The notes: generated by a model not told the origin, from the sequence alone. 64,000 bases of DNA from Alphaproteobacteria bacterium (GCA_021325375.1 JAJPHG010000007.1:62001-126000), one strand, 5' to 3'; shown: positions 1 to 9,466, counted from the stretch's first letter. Numbers and translations are program-made.

Positions 1-52
1 GCCGCGCGATTGCTGATAAGGTCCGCGCTTCGAAATTTACGGGAGACGGCGC

Positions 53-541
53 ATGGAAAAGGCCACGTTCGGGGCGGGGTGTTTCTGGGGCGTCGAGCAT
101 TTCTTCGCCGAGGTGCCGGGCGTCGTCGACGCGGTGTCGGGCTATGAAGGCGGCCACGCCGACAATCCGAACTACCGCCAGGTCTGCTCCGGCACGACCG
201 ATCATGCCGAGGTCGTGGAAGTGACGTTCGATCCCGCGAAGGTGGGCTACGCCAAGCTCGTCGAGCTGTTCTTCAAGATGCACGATCCGACGCAGATGAA
301 CCGCCAGGGTCCCGACGTCGGCACGCAGTACCGCTCCGCGATCTTCGTCCATTCACCCGAGCAGGAACGCGTCGCGCGCGAGGAGCTGGAGAAAGCGAAG
401 GGCCGCTACTCGCGCCCCATCGTCACCCAGATCGAGCCGGCGCAGACCTTCTGGAAGGCGGAAGACTACCACCAGGACTACTTCGAAAAGAACCACGGCC
501 ATTCGTGCCACGTCACGTACAAGGAGCTGGAGAGCCAATGA
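53..541 (+). CDS. msrA: Peptide-methionine (S)-S-oxide reductase MsrA
   Basis: This 162-residue protein is the usual length for a single-domain MsrA, which reduces methionine-S-sulfoxide in proteins with thioredoxin as electron donor. The catalytic motif GCFWG lies at residues 9-13 with Cys10 as the nucleophile. The conserved GTDHAEV-like stretch (here GTTDHAEVVEV) and the C-terminal GHSCH tail, which carries a likely resolving cysteine, are present. The ATG at 53 follows a purine-rich GGGAGA. The stop overlaps the next gene's start as ATGA, so the two genes are probably co-transcribed. No MsrB domain is fused. The family call is very secure. Confidence 0.96.
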   Translation: MEKATFGAGCFWGVEHFFAEVPGVVDAVSGYEGGHADNPNYRQVCSGTTDHAEVVEVTFDPAKVGYAKLVELFFKMHDPTQMNRQGPDVGTQYRSAIFVHSPEQERVAREELEKAKGRYSRPIVTQIEPAQTFWKAEDYHQDYFEKNHGHSCHVTYKELESQ

Positions 542-2325
542 GAACGGCGAGGGGGATGGCGGGGGCAGCGATCATCATGGCGACGACGATCACGAGCAAC
601 GTGGCTTATGGACAGCTTTCGCGCGGCGACCGCTATTCGGGTGCTGCCTGGGCGACGCGCTCGCCGGTGCTGGCGCAGCACGGCATGGCGGCGACCGAGC
701 AGCCGCTCGCCTCGCAGATCGCCATCGACGTGCTCAAGAAGGGCGGCAGCGCGGTCGACGCCGCCATCGCCGCCAACGCCGCGATCGGCCTGATGCAGCC
801 GGTATTGAACGGCATCGGCGGCGATCTCTTCGCCATCGTCTATGATCCCAAGACGCACAAGCTCTACGGCTATAACGGCTCGGGCCGCGCCGCGATGGGC
901 CGGGACCTCGCGAAGATGAAGGCCGAGGTCGAGGCGGCATACAAAAAAGCGGGCATGGAGCCCAAGGCGCACATCCCGCCGGTGGGCTCGCTGCCCATCA
1001 CCGTGCCCGGTACGGTGGATGCCTGGTTCGCGCTGCATCAGAAGTTCGGCAAGCTGCCGATGAAGGAGGTGCTGGCGCCCGCCATCCACTACGCGCAGGA
1101 CGGCTGGCCGGTGACGCAGCTCATCAGCGTCTACTGGAAGGGCAACATGGCCGCGTTCGAGAAGAACAAGGGCCTGATCGAAGAGCTCGACAACGCGCGC
1201 CACACCTATATGACGCCAGACTCCCATGGCGGGCACACGCCCGCGGAAGGCGAGATCTTCAGGAACCCCGATCTCGCGCGCACCTATGCGCTGCTCGCCA
1301 AGGATGGGCGCGATGCCTATTACAAAGGTCCGATCGCGCACACGATCGATGCGTATTTCAAGCGCATCGGCGGCGATCTGCGCTATGAGGATTTCGCGCG
1401 CCATCATGGCGAATGGGTGACGCCGCTCACCGTCAACTATCGCGGCTACGACGTCTACGAATTGCCGCCGAACGGGCAGGGCGCCGCCGCGCTGCAGATG
1501 CTGCAGATCCTCAAAGGCTTCGACCTGAAGAAGATGGGCCCGGGCAGCGCCGACACGCTGACCGCGATGCTGGAGGCCAAGCGGCTCGCCTACGAGGACC
1601 TCGCCAAATGGTACGCCGATCCCGCCTTCGTGCACGTGCCGATGAAGGGGCTGCTCTCCGACGCCTATGCCGACGAGCGCCGCAAGCTGATCGATCTCAA
1701 ACATGCCAATCCGGACATCGGACCCGGCGAGCCCAAGCTGCATGACGGCGATACGATCTATCTGACCACCGCCGACAAGGACGGGATGATGGTCTCGCTC
1801 ATCCAGTCGAACTATCGCGGCATGGGATCGGGGCTCGTCGCCGACGGGCTGGGCTTCATGTTCCAGGACCGCGGCGAGCTCTACTCGCTGAAAGAGGGCG
1901 ACGCCAACGTCTACGCGCCGGGCAAGCGTCCGTTCCAGACCATCATCCCCGGCTTCGTGATGAAGGACGGCCAACCGTTCCTCTCCTTCGGGCTGATGGG
2001 CGGCGACATGCAGCCGCAAGGCCATGTCCAGGTGCTCACCGACATCATCGATTTCGGCATGAACGTGCAGGAGGCCGACGACGCCGCGCGCTGGCGCCAT
2101 TTCGGCGGCGCCGAGCCGACGGGCGAGCCCTCCACCGGCATCGGCACGGTGGAGATGGAGTCGGGCTTCGATCCTGCGGTGAAAGAGGAGCTGGCGCGCC
2201 GCGGCTACAAGATCGTCCCCGGCACGGGCGGCTTCGGCGGCTACCAGGCCATCATGCGCGCCCCCAACGGCGTCTACTGGGGCGCCAGCGAAATGCGCAA
2301 GGACGGGGAAGTGATCGGGTACTGA
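538..2325 (+). CDS. ggt: Gamma-glutamyltransferase family protein, periplasmic
   Basis: This 595-residue precursor belongs to the Ntn-hydrolase gamma-glutamyltranspeptidase family, which self-cleaves and uses the new N-terminal Thr to hydrolyse or transfer gamma-glutamyl groups such as that of glutathione. The likely processing Thr is residue 406 in DGDTIYLTTADKDG, the expected place between large and small subunits. A GMGSG loop follows. The N-terminus (MRTARGMAGAAIIM...) looks like a signal peptide ending near AYGQ. The ATG at 538 is chosen because AGGAG lies about 11 bases upstream and it overlaps the msrA stop. A frame extending to 505 would run into msrA. Pairing with msrA suggests thiol or oxidative-stress metabolism, which is inference. 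Confidence 0.92.
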   Translation: MRTARGMAGAAIIMATTITSNVAYGQLSRGDRYSGAAWATRSPVLAQHGMAATEQPLASQIAIDVLKKGGSAVDAAIAANAAIGLMQPVLNGIGGDLFAIVYDPKTHKLYGYNGSGRAAMGRDLAKMKAEVEAAYKKAGMEPKAHIPPVGSLPITVPGTVDAWFALHQKFGKLPMKEVLAPAIHYAQDGWPVTQLISVYWKGNMAAFEKNKGLIEELDNARHTYMTPDSHGGHTPAEGEIFRNPDLARTYALLAKDGRDAYYKGPIAHTIDAYFKRIGGDLRYEDFARHHGEWVTPLTVNYRGYDVYELPPNGQGAAALQMLQILKGFDLKKMGPGSADTLTAMLEAKRLAYEDLAKWYADPAFVHVPMKGLLSDAYADERRKLIDLKHANPDIGPGEPKLHDGDTIYLTTADKDGMMVSLIQSNYRGMGSGLVADGLGFMFQDRGELYSLKEGDANVYAPGKRPFQTIIPGFVMKDGQPFLSFGLMGGDMQPQGHVQVLTDIIDFGMNVQEADDAARWRHFGGAEPTGEPSTGIGTVEMESGFDPAVKEELARRGYKIVPGTGGFGGYQAIMRAPNGVYWGASEMRKDGEVIGY

Positions 2326-2350
2326 TCCTCGATCACTCCGCGCGCTCAAC

Positions 2351-2527
2351 TGTCATGGCCCGCGAATGCGGGCCACCCAGATGGGCTCTGCACCATAAGA
2401 AGGACTCACGCGGAGGCGCGGAGCCGCGGAGGGTTCTTTTCTTTTCCGCGACTCCGCGTCTCCGCGTGCAAAACTTCGAAAACCGTAGCTGGGTCACCTG
2501 GGTGGCCCGCATTCGCGGGCCATGACA
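2351..2527. repeat. Dispersed nested palindrome, family A, copy 1
   Basis: The outer arms begin TGTCATGGCCCGCG and end CGCGGGCCATGACA. An inner inverted repeat pairs CACGCGGAGGCGCGGAG with CTCCGCGTCTCCGCGTG. The element is 177 bp and lies between the convergent ggt and purB genes. Two more full copies and one short variant occur in this window. Confidence 0.9.
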
Positions 2528-2542
2528 ATTTGGATGGTGACG

Positions 2543-3847
2543 TTAGCTCCCGAACACCCGCTTGAAGATCGTGTCGACGTGCTTGAAGTGGTAGTCGAGG
2601 TCGAAGAGGGCTTCGAGATCTTTCGCGGGTAGGGCTTTCGTCACTTCGGGGTCGGCTTTCAACAAATCCAACAATGCGCCTTCGCCGTTCCAGGTGCGCA
2701 TCGCGTTCTTCTGGACGAGGCGGTAGGAATCCTCGCGGCTCACGCCTTTCTGCGTCAAGGCGAGCATCACGCGCTGGCTGTGCACGAGGCCCTGCGTGCG
2801 GTCGAGGTTTTCCTGCATGCGCTTGGGATACACGACCAGCTTCTCGACGACGCCCGCCATGCGCATCAGCGCGAAGTCCAGCGTGATCGTGGCGTCCGGG
2901 CCGATATAGCGCTCGACCGAGGAATGCGAGATGTCGCGCTCGTGCCACAGCGCGACGTTCTCCATCGCAGGCATCACGAAGGCGCGCACCATGCGCGCGA
3001 GGCCGGTGACGTTCTCGGTGAGCACCGGATTGCGCTTGTGCGGCATCGCCGAGGAGCCCTTCTGGCCGGCGCTGAAGAACTCCTCCGCTTCGAGCACTTC
3101 GGTGCGCTGGAGATGGCGGATCTCGGTGGCGAGCCGCTCGAGCGAGCTGGCGACGACGCCCAGCGCCGCGAAATAGGCGGCGTGGCGGTCGCGCGGGATC
3201 ACCTGCGTCGAAACGGGCTCGACTTTCAGGCCCAGCTTCTCTGCGACATGCTCCTCGACGCGCGGGTCGATGTTCGCGAACGAGCCGATGGCGCCGGAGA
3301 TCGCACAGGTCGCGATCTCCTCGCGCGCCGTGACGAGCCGCGCGCGGGCGCGCTGGAACTCGGCATGGAAGCCCGCGAGCTTGACGCCGAAGGTCGTGGG
3401 CTCGGCATGGATGCCGTGGCTGCGCCCGATGGTGGGCGTCATCTTGTATTCGTAAGCGCGTTTCCTGAGCGCCGCGAGCAGTGCGTCGGCGTCACTGATG
3501 AGGATGTCGGCGGCGCGCTTGAGCTGCACCGACAGGCAGGTGTCCAGCACGTCCGACGACGTCATCCCTTGATGCACGAAGCGCGAATCGGGGCCGACGA
3601 ATTCGGCCAGATGGGTCGTGAACGCGATGACGTCGTGCTTGACCTCGCGCTCGATCTCGTCGATGCGCGCGAGGTCGAACTTGGCCGCGCCGCCCTTTTC
3701 CCAGATGACGCGCGCGGCCTCTTTGGGGATCACGCCGAGGTCTGCGAGCGCGTCGGCGGCATGCGCCTCGATCTCGAACCAGATGCGGAATTTCGTCTCG
3801 GGCGACCAGATCGCCGTCATTTCGGGGCGGGAATAGCGCGGGATCAT
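2543..3847 (-). CDS. purB: Adenylosuccinate lyase
   Basis: PurB (434 residues) performs two eliminations of fumarate in purine synthesis: SAICAR to AICAR, and adenylosuccinate to AMP. The fumarase/aspartase superfamily signature SSAMPHKRNP lies near residues 262-271, and TSSDVLDTC is present in the N-terminal third. The length is typical of the short bacterial form. The ATG at 3847 overlaps the TGA of the upstream ABC ATPase gene as ATGA, so purB is probably translated from the transporter transcript. That is an unusual partner for purB. The function is secure; the operon link is inferred from the overlap. Confidence 0.96.
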   Translation of the reverse strand: MIPRYSRPEMTAIWSPETKFRIWFEIEAHAADALADLGVIPKEAARVIWEKGGAAKFDLARIDEIEREVKHDVIAFTTHLAEFVGPDSRFVHQGMTSSDVLDTCLSVQLKRAADILISDADALLAALRKRAYEYKMTPTIGRSHGIHAEPTTFGVKLAGFHAEFQRARARLVTAREEIATCAISGAIGSFANIDPRVEEHVAEKLGLKVEPVSTQVIPRDRHAAYFAALGVVASSLERLATEIRHLQRTEVLEAEEFFSAGQKGSSAMPHKRNPVLTENVTGLARMVRAFVMPAMENVALWHERDISHSSVERYIGPDATITLDFALMRMAGVVEKLVVYPKRMQENLDRTQGLVHSQRVMLALTQKGVSREDSYRLVQKNAMRTWNGEGALLDLLKADPEVTKALPAKDLEALFDLDYHFKHVDTIFKRVFGS

Positions 3848-5436
3848 GGAGGGGTTCTAGCCCCGCCCTCTGCCTTCGACAAGCTCAGGATGAGGGCGGC
3901 CTCGACCAGCGCTTTTGTCGCGGATTCCTTGGGGGATTTGGCCAAGGCGGCTATCGGGCCGCGCTCCACCATGCGGCCGCGGTCGAACACCATCGCCTCG
4001 TCGCACAGCGTCTCGGCGACGGCGAAATCGCTGGTGATGACCAGGAACGCGGCCTGGCTCTCGACGCGGAACTCGGCGAGCAGGTCGCGCATCGTCGTCT
4101 GGGCGATGGCGTCGAGCCCGCGCAGAGGCTCGTCGACGACGACGAGCAAGGGCGCCGCCACGATGGCACGCGCCACCTGCAGGCGGCGCTGGTCGAAGGG
4201 CGTGAGGCTGGCCACCGCGCGCCGTCCGTCATGCGAGGCGAGGCCGACGCGTTTCAGCGCCGCCTCGCGATAGCCCTGCGTCAGGTCGCGGCCGATCCTC
4301 AAATGCGCGCGCAACGGCTCGTCGACCGTATCCCACAAGGTCATGCGCGGATCGAGCGCGCCTTCCTTGCTGGTCACGAAAGCGACGCGGCGGCGCAGGC
4401 GCAGCGCCATCGCTTCGGAGAGCATGTTGAGATCGACGGCGTCGAAGAGGATGCGTCCGGGCCTGCGCTCCAATCCCAGGAGCGCCGCGAGCAGCCGGTG
4501 CCGCCCCGATCCCGCTTCGCCGAGCAGGCCCAGCGACGCGCCGCGGCGCAGCTCGAAGCCGATGGCGTCGCGCGCGCGCGGCGCCTTCTTGGGGTCGCCG
4601 ATGAGCGAAAGGCCCTGCACCTGCAGCAGCGGTTCGCCGCGCGCGGCCTTGCGCGGCGAGCGCTGCGCGTTGTCGGGCAGCGCCTTGAACAGCGACTGGG
4701 TGTAGAGATGCGTCTGGCCGCCGATGAGATGCTGCGCCTCGCCCTCTTCCACCACGCGGCCGCGGCGCATCACGATGGTGCGGCCCATCAGCCGCGCCAC
4801 CGGCTGCGGCTCGCGCGCGGCATAGAGGATCGCAAAGCCCAGCCTGGCCTGCTCGTCCTTCAAAGCCTTGGTCAGGCGGTCCGCCCAAACCGGCGAGATG
4901 TCGGCGAAGGGATGGTCGCAGAGCACGAGCTCCGGCGTCATCGCGCTCGCGCAGCCGAGCAGGCCCCAGGCCAGCGTCGCGTTGTCGAGGCCGCCCGCGG
5001 GCGCGTCCAGCGTCTCCAGCGTCGGCGCGCCGACGAAGCGGGCGAGCGCACCGCGCAGCTCTTCGCGGGCCGCGCCGCGCGGGCAATCGAGCTTGCGCGC
5101 GATGACGCGGGCGAGTTGCGAGGCAGCGCCGGCTTGGGCGTCGAGCGGATGCTGGGCGGGGCCCGGAAGATAGGCCGTGCGCGCCATGGGCTTGGTCTTG
5201 CGCGATGCCGGCCGGGCCTCGCCGTCGCCGAAGCGGATCGTGCCGGTGAGCTCGTCGGCGCGGTCGAGGAAGCCGCCCAGGAGCCTCAGCACCGCGTCCT
5301 TGCCGCTATCGGCCTCGCCCAACAGAATCACGGTCTCGCCCGCGCGAAGCGTGAGCGAGAAGGCGTCGAGCTCGCGCGTCTCGCCATGCGAGACGCCGAG
5401 ATCCTTGATCTCGAAGATCGTGCGCGCCTCGCTCAT
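3844..5436 (-). CDS. Tandem-domain oligopeptide-type ABC ATPase with degenerate Walker A motifs
   Basis: This 530-residue protein has two ABC nucleotide-binding domains, in the layout of fused DppD/DppF-type ATPases that drive peptide or nickel import. In the first half the P-loop reads GEADSGKD (about residues 40-47), without the normal Ser/Thr after Lys, and the Walker B region is LVLCDHPF. In the second half the P-loop reads GEAGSGRH with Lys replaced by Arg, while Walker B LLVVVDEPLRGLD is intact. LSGGQ motifs are not recognisable in either half. The start at 5436 overlaps the permease stop (ATGA). No substrate-binding protein is adjacent. It may be a weak or regulatory ATPase. The family is clear; substrate and activity are not. 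Confidence 0.82.
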   Translation of the reverse strand: MSEARTIFEIKDLGVSHGETRELDAFSLTLRAGETVILLGEADSGKDAVLRLLGGFLDRADELTGTIRFGDGEARPASRKTKPMARTAYLPGPAQHPLDAQAGAASQLARVIARKLDCPRGAAREELRGALARFVGAPTLETLDAPAGGLDNATLAWGLLGCASAMTPELVLCDHPFADISPVWADRLTKALKDEQARLGFAILYAAREPQPVARLMGRTIVMRRGRVVEEGEAQHLIGGQTHLYTQSLFKALPDNAQRSPRKAARGEPLLQVQGLSLIGDPKKAPRARDAIGFELRRGASLGLLGEAGSGRHRLLAALLGLERRPGRILFDAVDLNMLSEAMALRLRRRVAFVTSKEGALDPRMTLWDTVDEPLRAHLRIGRDLTQGYREAALKRVGLASHDGRRAVASLTPFDQRRLQVARAIVAAPLLVVVDEPLRGLDAIAQTTMRDLLAEFRVESQAAFLVITSDFAVAETLCDEAMVFDRGRMVERGPIAALAKSPKESATKALVEAALILSLSKAEGGARTPP

Positions 5437-6227
5437 GGCCGCTCGCCTTCGTCGAGTCCGGCCGCCAGCCGCGCGAGCAGGATGAACGCCATCAGCGCCA
5501 GCGCGGGGAACGCGGCCGTCCACCACGCCTGGAAATAGCTGCGCTGCGCGGCCGCGATCATCAGGCCCAGGTCGCGATGTGGCGGGATGGCGCCGAATCC
5601 CAGGAAGCTCATGGTCGACAGGATGATGGCGACGGCGGCGAGCGCGCGCGCGACGGTGGGCAGGAACGTATCGCGGAACTCGTAAGCCAGATCGCGGTTG
5701 AGCAATGCCGAGGCCGAGATGCCGGTGGCGCGCGCGTAAGCCGAATGCGCCGAGAAGTTTCCTCTGCGCGCCCGGTCGAAGGCGCGCACGAAGGCGAGAG
5801 GGGCCGCGGCGAGGCCCGCCGCCAGTCCGACCATGCCGCGCGTCGTCGCGGCGATGACGAGGATCGCGAGCAGCAGCGGCGGGATCGCGGCGAAGGCGCC
5901 GACGGCCCAGCGTAAGCTCGCGGCCGACGGGCGCGGCAGATGGGCTGTGACGAAGCCGAGCAGCCCGCCCGCCAGCACCGCGAGCACGGCGGCCTCTCCC
6001 GCTTGCGCGACCGTCGTGCTCAACCCGTAAAGGGTCTCGCTGAAGAGGTCGCGGCCCAGAAGATCGGTGCCGAAGGGGAAGGCTTCCGACGGCGGGCTGA
6101 GCGGCGCGCCCGCATGCAGGGCGCCCAGCGCATTGCGCGCCAGGAACTCGCTCAGCGTCGCCGCGATCACGATCAGGCCCAGCCCCGACCATCCCACCGC
6201 CATCAGGATCCTGCGCCAGGTGCTCAT
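5433..6227 (-). CDS. DppC/OppC-type ABC transporter permease
   Basis: This 264-residue inner-membrane protein has several hydrophobic segments and the FGTDLLGRDLFS motif near residues 51-62, typical of DppC/OppC permeases. The cytoplasmic coupling loop RDTFLPTVARALAAV and the following FLGFG fit the binding-protein-dependent permease family. The ATG at 6227 overlaps the TGA of the other permease, and its own stop overlaps the ATPase start. Longer upstream frames run through the neighbouring gene and were rejected. The substrate is unknown because no binding protein is adjacent. Confidence 0.86.
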   Translation of the reverse strand: MSTWRRILMAVGWSGLGLIVIAATLSEFLARNALGALHAGAPLSPPSEAFPFGTDLLGRDLFSETLYGLSTTVAQAGEAAVLAVLAGGLLGFVTAHLPRPSAASLRWAVGAFAAIPPLLLAILVIAATTRGMVGLAAGLAAAPLAFVRAFDRARRGNFSAHSAYARATGISASALLNRDLAYEFRDTFLPTVARALAAVAIILSTMSFLGFGAIPPHRDLGLMIAAAQRSYFQAWWTAAFPALALMAFILLARLAAGLDEGERP

Positions 6228-7045
6228 GACGCCGCCCGCACCAGGAACCGCGCGCCGATGCGGCCGATGAAATCCGCGGTCGCGGTGAGCCCTGCGAAGA
6301 CGAACAGGATCAGCGCCGCCATGTTCCAATCATGCAGCGCGATCGACTTCACGAACAGGTCGGCGATGCCCGGGCTCTTGAAGACCCACTCCGCCACGAC
6401 CGCGGCCGAGAGCAGGGCGAGCATCACCTCGCCCAGCGCGTCCAGCAGGCCTGCGAACACTTGCGGGGCGACATAGACGCTCTCGATCTCCATCGCGCTC
6501 AAGCCCAGCCGGCGCAGCCCGATCCGGAACGGCCCATCCTGCGCCTGCGACGCGGCGCGGCGCAGCACCATCTGCACCGCCGCGGTCCCAGCAAGCCCGA
6601 CCGCGACCGAGGGCAGCAGCAGGCCGTCCAGCAGCGACGGGTTTTCCTCAAAGCCCAGACGGCGCGCGGCATAGGCCAGGCCAAGGCCGGCGCAGAACAC
6701 CGGCGCCGCCGAGACGATCTGGATGAGCGGGGCCGCGACGCGCCGGATCGTGCTGCTGCCGAACACCAGACCCAACGGCACGCCGAGAATCAGCGCGACC
6801 AGCGCTCCGAACAGCATGAGATGCGCGGTGACCGGGAGATGGGCGGCGAGCTCCTGTGCGGCGCTCTGGCCGCTGAGCGCGCTGGTGCCGAAATCGAGAC
6901 GGGCGAAGGACACAAGCGTGTGGATGAGGGCCGCGCCGTAGCCACCCTTGGCCGAGGCGAGCGCCGACACGCCGACGGCGATCAGGAGCGCGCCCAACAG
7001 CGCGAGCGCCCATCGTCCGCACGCCTTCAGCGCAAAGCGCCACAT
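6224..7045 (-). CDS. DppB/OppB-type ABC transporter permease
   Basis: This first gene of the operon encodes about 273 residues with an N-terminal membrane segment and four to five more hydrophobic stretches. The segment SAAVVAEWVFKSPGIADLFVKSI is a degenerate form of the conserved DppB loop (consensus around ETVFSxPGLG). The protein is a little short for the family (about 300-340). The ATG at 7045 follows a GGTGGG sequence; a GTG at 7069 is an alternative. A possible -10 (TATAGT on the minus strand, 7075-7080) lies upstream, but its -35 is poor. Sequence conservation looks weaker than in typical DppB, matching the decayed ATPase. Confidence 0.78.
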   Translation of the reverse strand: MWRFALKACGRWALALLGALLIAVGVSALASAKGGYGAALIHTLVSFARLDFGTSALSGQSAAQELAAHLPVTAHLMLFGALVALILGVPLGLVFGSSTIRRVAAPLIQIVSAAPVFCAGLGLAYAARRLGFEENPSLLDGLLLPSVAVGLAGTAAVQMVLRRAASQAQDGPFRIGLRRLGLSAMEIESVYVAPQVFAGLLDALGEVMLALLSAAVVAEWVFKSPGIADLFVKSIALHDWNMAALILFVFAGLTATADFIGRIGARFLVRAAS

Positions 7046-7190
7046 CACGCCTGTCCCACCGCTCCCCACAAGGGACTATACCAGCGTGGATGGTTCCAGA
7101 GGCAAGCTGTCGCGGTCCGCAATTACGGGCTGCGACAGCACGATCGAGCGCGGACGCCAGAGACGATAGCGTTCAACGGGAATCACAAGG

Positions 7191-7292
7191 TGTCATCCCG
7201 GCCGGAGCGCTGCGCAGCAGCGCGTAGTGCCGGGACCCAGGGTGCAGCGTCTCGCTGGGTCCCGGCACTCGCTGCGCTCGGCCGGGATGACA
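7191..7292. repeat. Dispersed palindrome, family B, copy 1
   Basis: The arms TGTCATCCCGGCCG and CGGCCGGGATGACA flank CCGGGACCCAG and CTGGGTCCCGG inner arms. The element is followed by a run of seven T. It lies between the permease operon start and the multicopper oxidase stop. Confidence 0.88.
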
Positions 7293-7327
7293 CTTTTTTT
7301 ATTGGGTCAGATCGATCACAACCTGCC

Positions 7328-9262
7328 CTAATGGCCCATCCCGGTCATGGGGCCGTCGGTCATGGGATCGTCCGGGCTGGGCGTGCATCCGCCCGGCGGA
7401 CAGATCCGCACTTTCTCCATCATGCCTTTGTCCTCGTGGTCGAGGATGTGGCAGTGCAGGACGAACACGCCCGGGAACCGCTCGTAGCGCGTGCGCGTGA
7501 TGAACGTATAGCCCTCCTTGATGAGGATCGTGTCCTTCCACTGATATTTGAGGTCGGCATATTCGGTGTCGTCGCCCTCCCCGTCTATGCTGACGTCCTT
7601 GCCCGTCTTGTTGTTGATGATGCTCTGGATCTGGAACGGGTTGACATGGATGTGGAACGGATGGCTGAAGCCCACCGAGACCATATGCCATTCGTCGATC
7701 CCGTCGAACTTGAACCGGCGCACGACCTTGCCGTTATACGCTTCTCCCTGATCGTTGAGCTTGGTCGAGACGTGGAACTTGGTGCCGTCGCCGTCCATGT
7801 AGAAGGACAGGTCCTGTCGGCCGAAGTTGCTCGCGATGGAGAGATCCTTGTGCGGCGTGAAGGACGCGAGCGTCAGGCCGTTCCTCAACCCAAGGGTCAC
7901 CCTGTCGGCGATAACCGGGTCATAGCCGGCATTTTGGGCGGCGCTGACAAGCCGGCCCACCAGGAACTGGCGCTGATCGGCGATGTCGCCGAATGGCCCC
8001 TGGACCGCGACCACCTGTCCCAGCAGCCTTCGGCTCTGCGGCGCTTCGGAGATCGACGCCTGCGCCGGCGCGGCGGTGTTGATCACGCAATATTTTCCGG
8101 GTTTCGGAAAGACGATCAGCGCGTCGTCGCGATAGCCGGGCTGCAACGTCGTCTTCTTGTTCTCGCCGCGGTCGATGATGCGCGAACGGGTGATCCCGTC
8201 GGAGGCGATGATGAACTGGTGCACCACCGGGCCCGTGCAGTTGCGCTCCACCCAATCGGCTGTCTCCGCCGCCGTAAGCCCGTCCGGGGACGTCGCGTTC
8301 GGCGCTTCCTGGCGGATGAAGAGGTTGATGGTGTTGGCGATGCCGCCATGGATCATGCGCCAGCGCTCGATCTGGCCGACCACCGATCCGATGAGCGTGG
8401 GCATGACCACGCCGTTGATGCTGGTGAAGCGGCCGGACTGGTTCCACTTGCCGGCGCTGATCTGATTGTAGTCGTCGACCGTGCCGGTCTTGCCGGTGCA
8501 ATCCCAGATCGGAGCCGTGCCGTTGCGTCCGCAGGAATAGGCGATCTGCTGGAACAGCATGATGCGCTCCAGCGGGTTGAGGGGGGCAAGCAGCGTGTCG
8601 ATGTCGCCGTTGACCAGGTTGGTCGGCTTACGGTCGCCGCGGATGATCAGCGCGCCCGACAGGCCGCTCGCGACCTGCAGCGCCGTCGAACCGTGAACAT
8701 GGGAATGGTACCAGAACGTTCCCGCCGGATGCTCCCTCGGGATCTCGAACTTGTAGGGGATGGGCGCCGGGTCGGGGGCGCCGGCGCGTTTGGGCTTGAT
8801 CTCGATCAGGACGTTGTCGCCGAAGCCTTCCGGGGTCACCCACAGGCCGTGCGTATGCAGGTTGGTGACGTCGAAGCATTTCGGGGTGTTGTGGGGTTCC
8901 TGCTTGCAATCGGGATCGCCGACCAGCGTGTTGCGCAGGTTGACCCTGAGCGTGTCGCCGGGACGCGCCTCGATCGTGGGGCCGACGAGCGTGTTCGGCT
9001 GCCTGCCGGAAAGATCGAAATAGTTCCGGAGATTGACGTCGTCGAACTTCTGGGTCGCGGGATTGTAGATGCGGTTGCGCACCATCCGGACGTCGATGTT
9101 GTAGACATGCTCGGCGCCGCTGGCGGCGGCGACGGGGGGATTGACCAGCACGCGCGGCGGCGGCGGCGGCGCGGCGCCAGCCGCCGACCAATACGCGATG
9201 CCCGCTCCCGCAAGAGCAAGCGTCCCAAGCAGCAAGGAATGAATCGACGTGAATCGGCGCAT
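7328..9262 (-). CDS. Secreted multicopper oxidase
   Basis: This 644-residue protein has a signal peptide followed by a Pro-rich stretch. All four copper-binding motifs are visible: HTHG near residue 138, HSHVHG near 189, HPFHIHVNPF near 536, and HCHILDHEDKGMM near 607. The last gives Cys-His type 1 ligands with an axial Met. The enzyme therefore should couple oxidation of phenolics or metal ions to reduction of oxygen to water in the periplasm or outside the cell. The tail is Met/His/Asp-rich. The ATG at 9262 follows AAGGGGGA. It is divergent from a secreted haem protein gene, with a shared regulatory region. The exact substrate cannot be told. Confidence 0.93.
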   Translation of the reverse strand: MRRFTSIHSLLLGTLALAGAGIAYWSAAGAAPPPPPRVLVNPPVAAASGAEHVYNIDVRMVRNRIYNPATQKFDDVNLRNYFDLSGRQPNTLVGPTIEARPGDTLRVNLRNTLVGDPDCKQEPHNTPKCFDVTNLHTHGLWVTPEGFGDNVLIEIKPKRAGAPDPAPIPYKFEIPREHPAGTFWYHSHVHGSTALQVASGLSGALIIRGDRKPTNLVNGDIDTLLAPLNPLERIMLFQQIAYSCGRNGTAPIWDCTGKTGTVDDYNQISAGKWNQSGRFTSINGVVMPTLIGSVVGQIERWRMIHGGIANTINLFIRQEAPNATSPDGLTAAETADWVERNCTGPVVHQFIIASDGITRSRIIDRGENKKTTLQPGYRDDALIVFPKPGKYCVINTAAPAQASISEAPQSRRLLGQVVAVQGPFGDIADQRQFLVGRLVSAAQNAGYDPVIADRVTLGLRNGLTLASFTPHKDLSIASNFGRQDLSFYMDGDGTKFHVSTKLNDQGEAYNGKVVRRFKFDGIDEWHMVSVGFSHPFHIHVNPFQIQSIINNKTGKDVSIDGEGDDTEYADLKYQWKDTILIKEGYTFITRTRYERFPGVFVLHCHILDHEDKGMMEKVRICPPGGCTPSPDDPMTDGPMTGMGH

Positions 9263-9352
9263 GGCGTCCCCCTTATTTCGCGCCGCCGGACGGCGCAGCC
9301 CTCAAGGCAATTCTTCGCACAAAACGTCTTCGTGCTACAATAGAAGTCAGGC

Positions 9353-9371
9353 ACGTGCTATCTTAGCACGT
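9353..9371. promoter_or_regulatory. Perfect palindrome, candidate operator between divergent oxidase and haem-protein genes
   Basis: ACGTGCTATCTTAGCACGT is an 8-bp perfect inverted repeat with a 3-base centre. A further half site CGTGCTA lies at 9331-9337. It sits about midway in the 204-bp gap between the two divergent genes, so one regulator could control both. The regulator is unknown. Confidence 0.5.
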
Positions 9372-9466
9372 CCGGCCGCCGCGGGCCGGCGCGAGGATTT
9401 CTCTCGCATTAGAAGGGAATCTTCGTTACATTGATTTTAAGTAGATATCGCGCGAGGGGGTCCGCC

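Noticed and set aside
478..2349. A 623-codon minus-strand frame across msrA/ggt
   Set aside because: Antisense shadow; composition is low-complexity Arg/Ala/His and the ggt frame has true motifs.
6332..9343. A 1003-codon open frame on the plus strand
   Set aside because: It lies opposite the permease and multicopper oxidase genes, which have clear motifs. Its Arg/Asp/His-rich composition is that of a GC-driven antisense frame.
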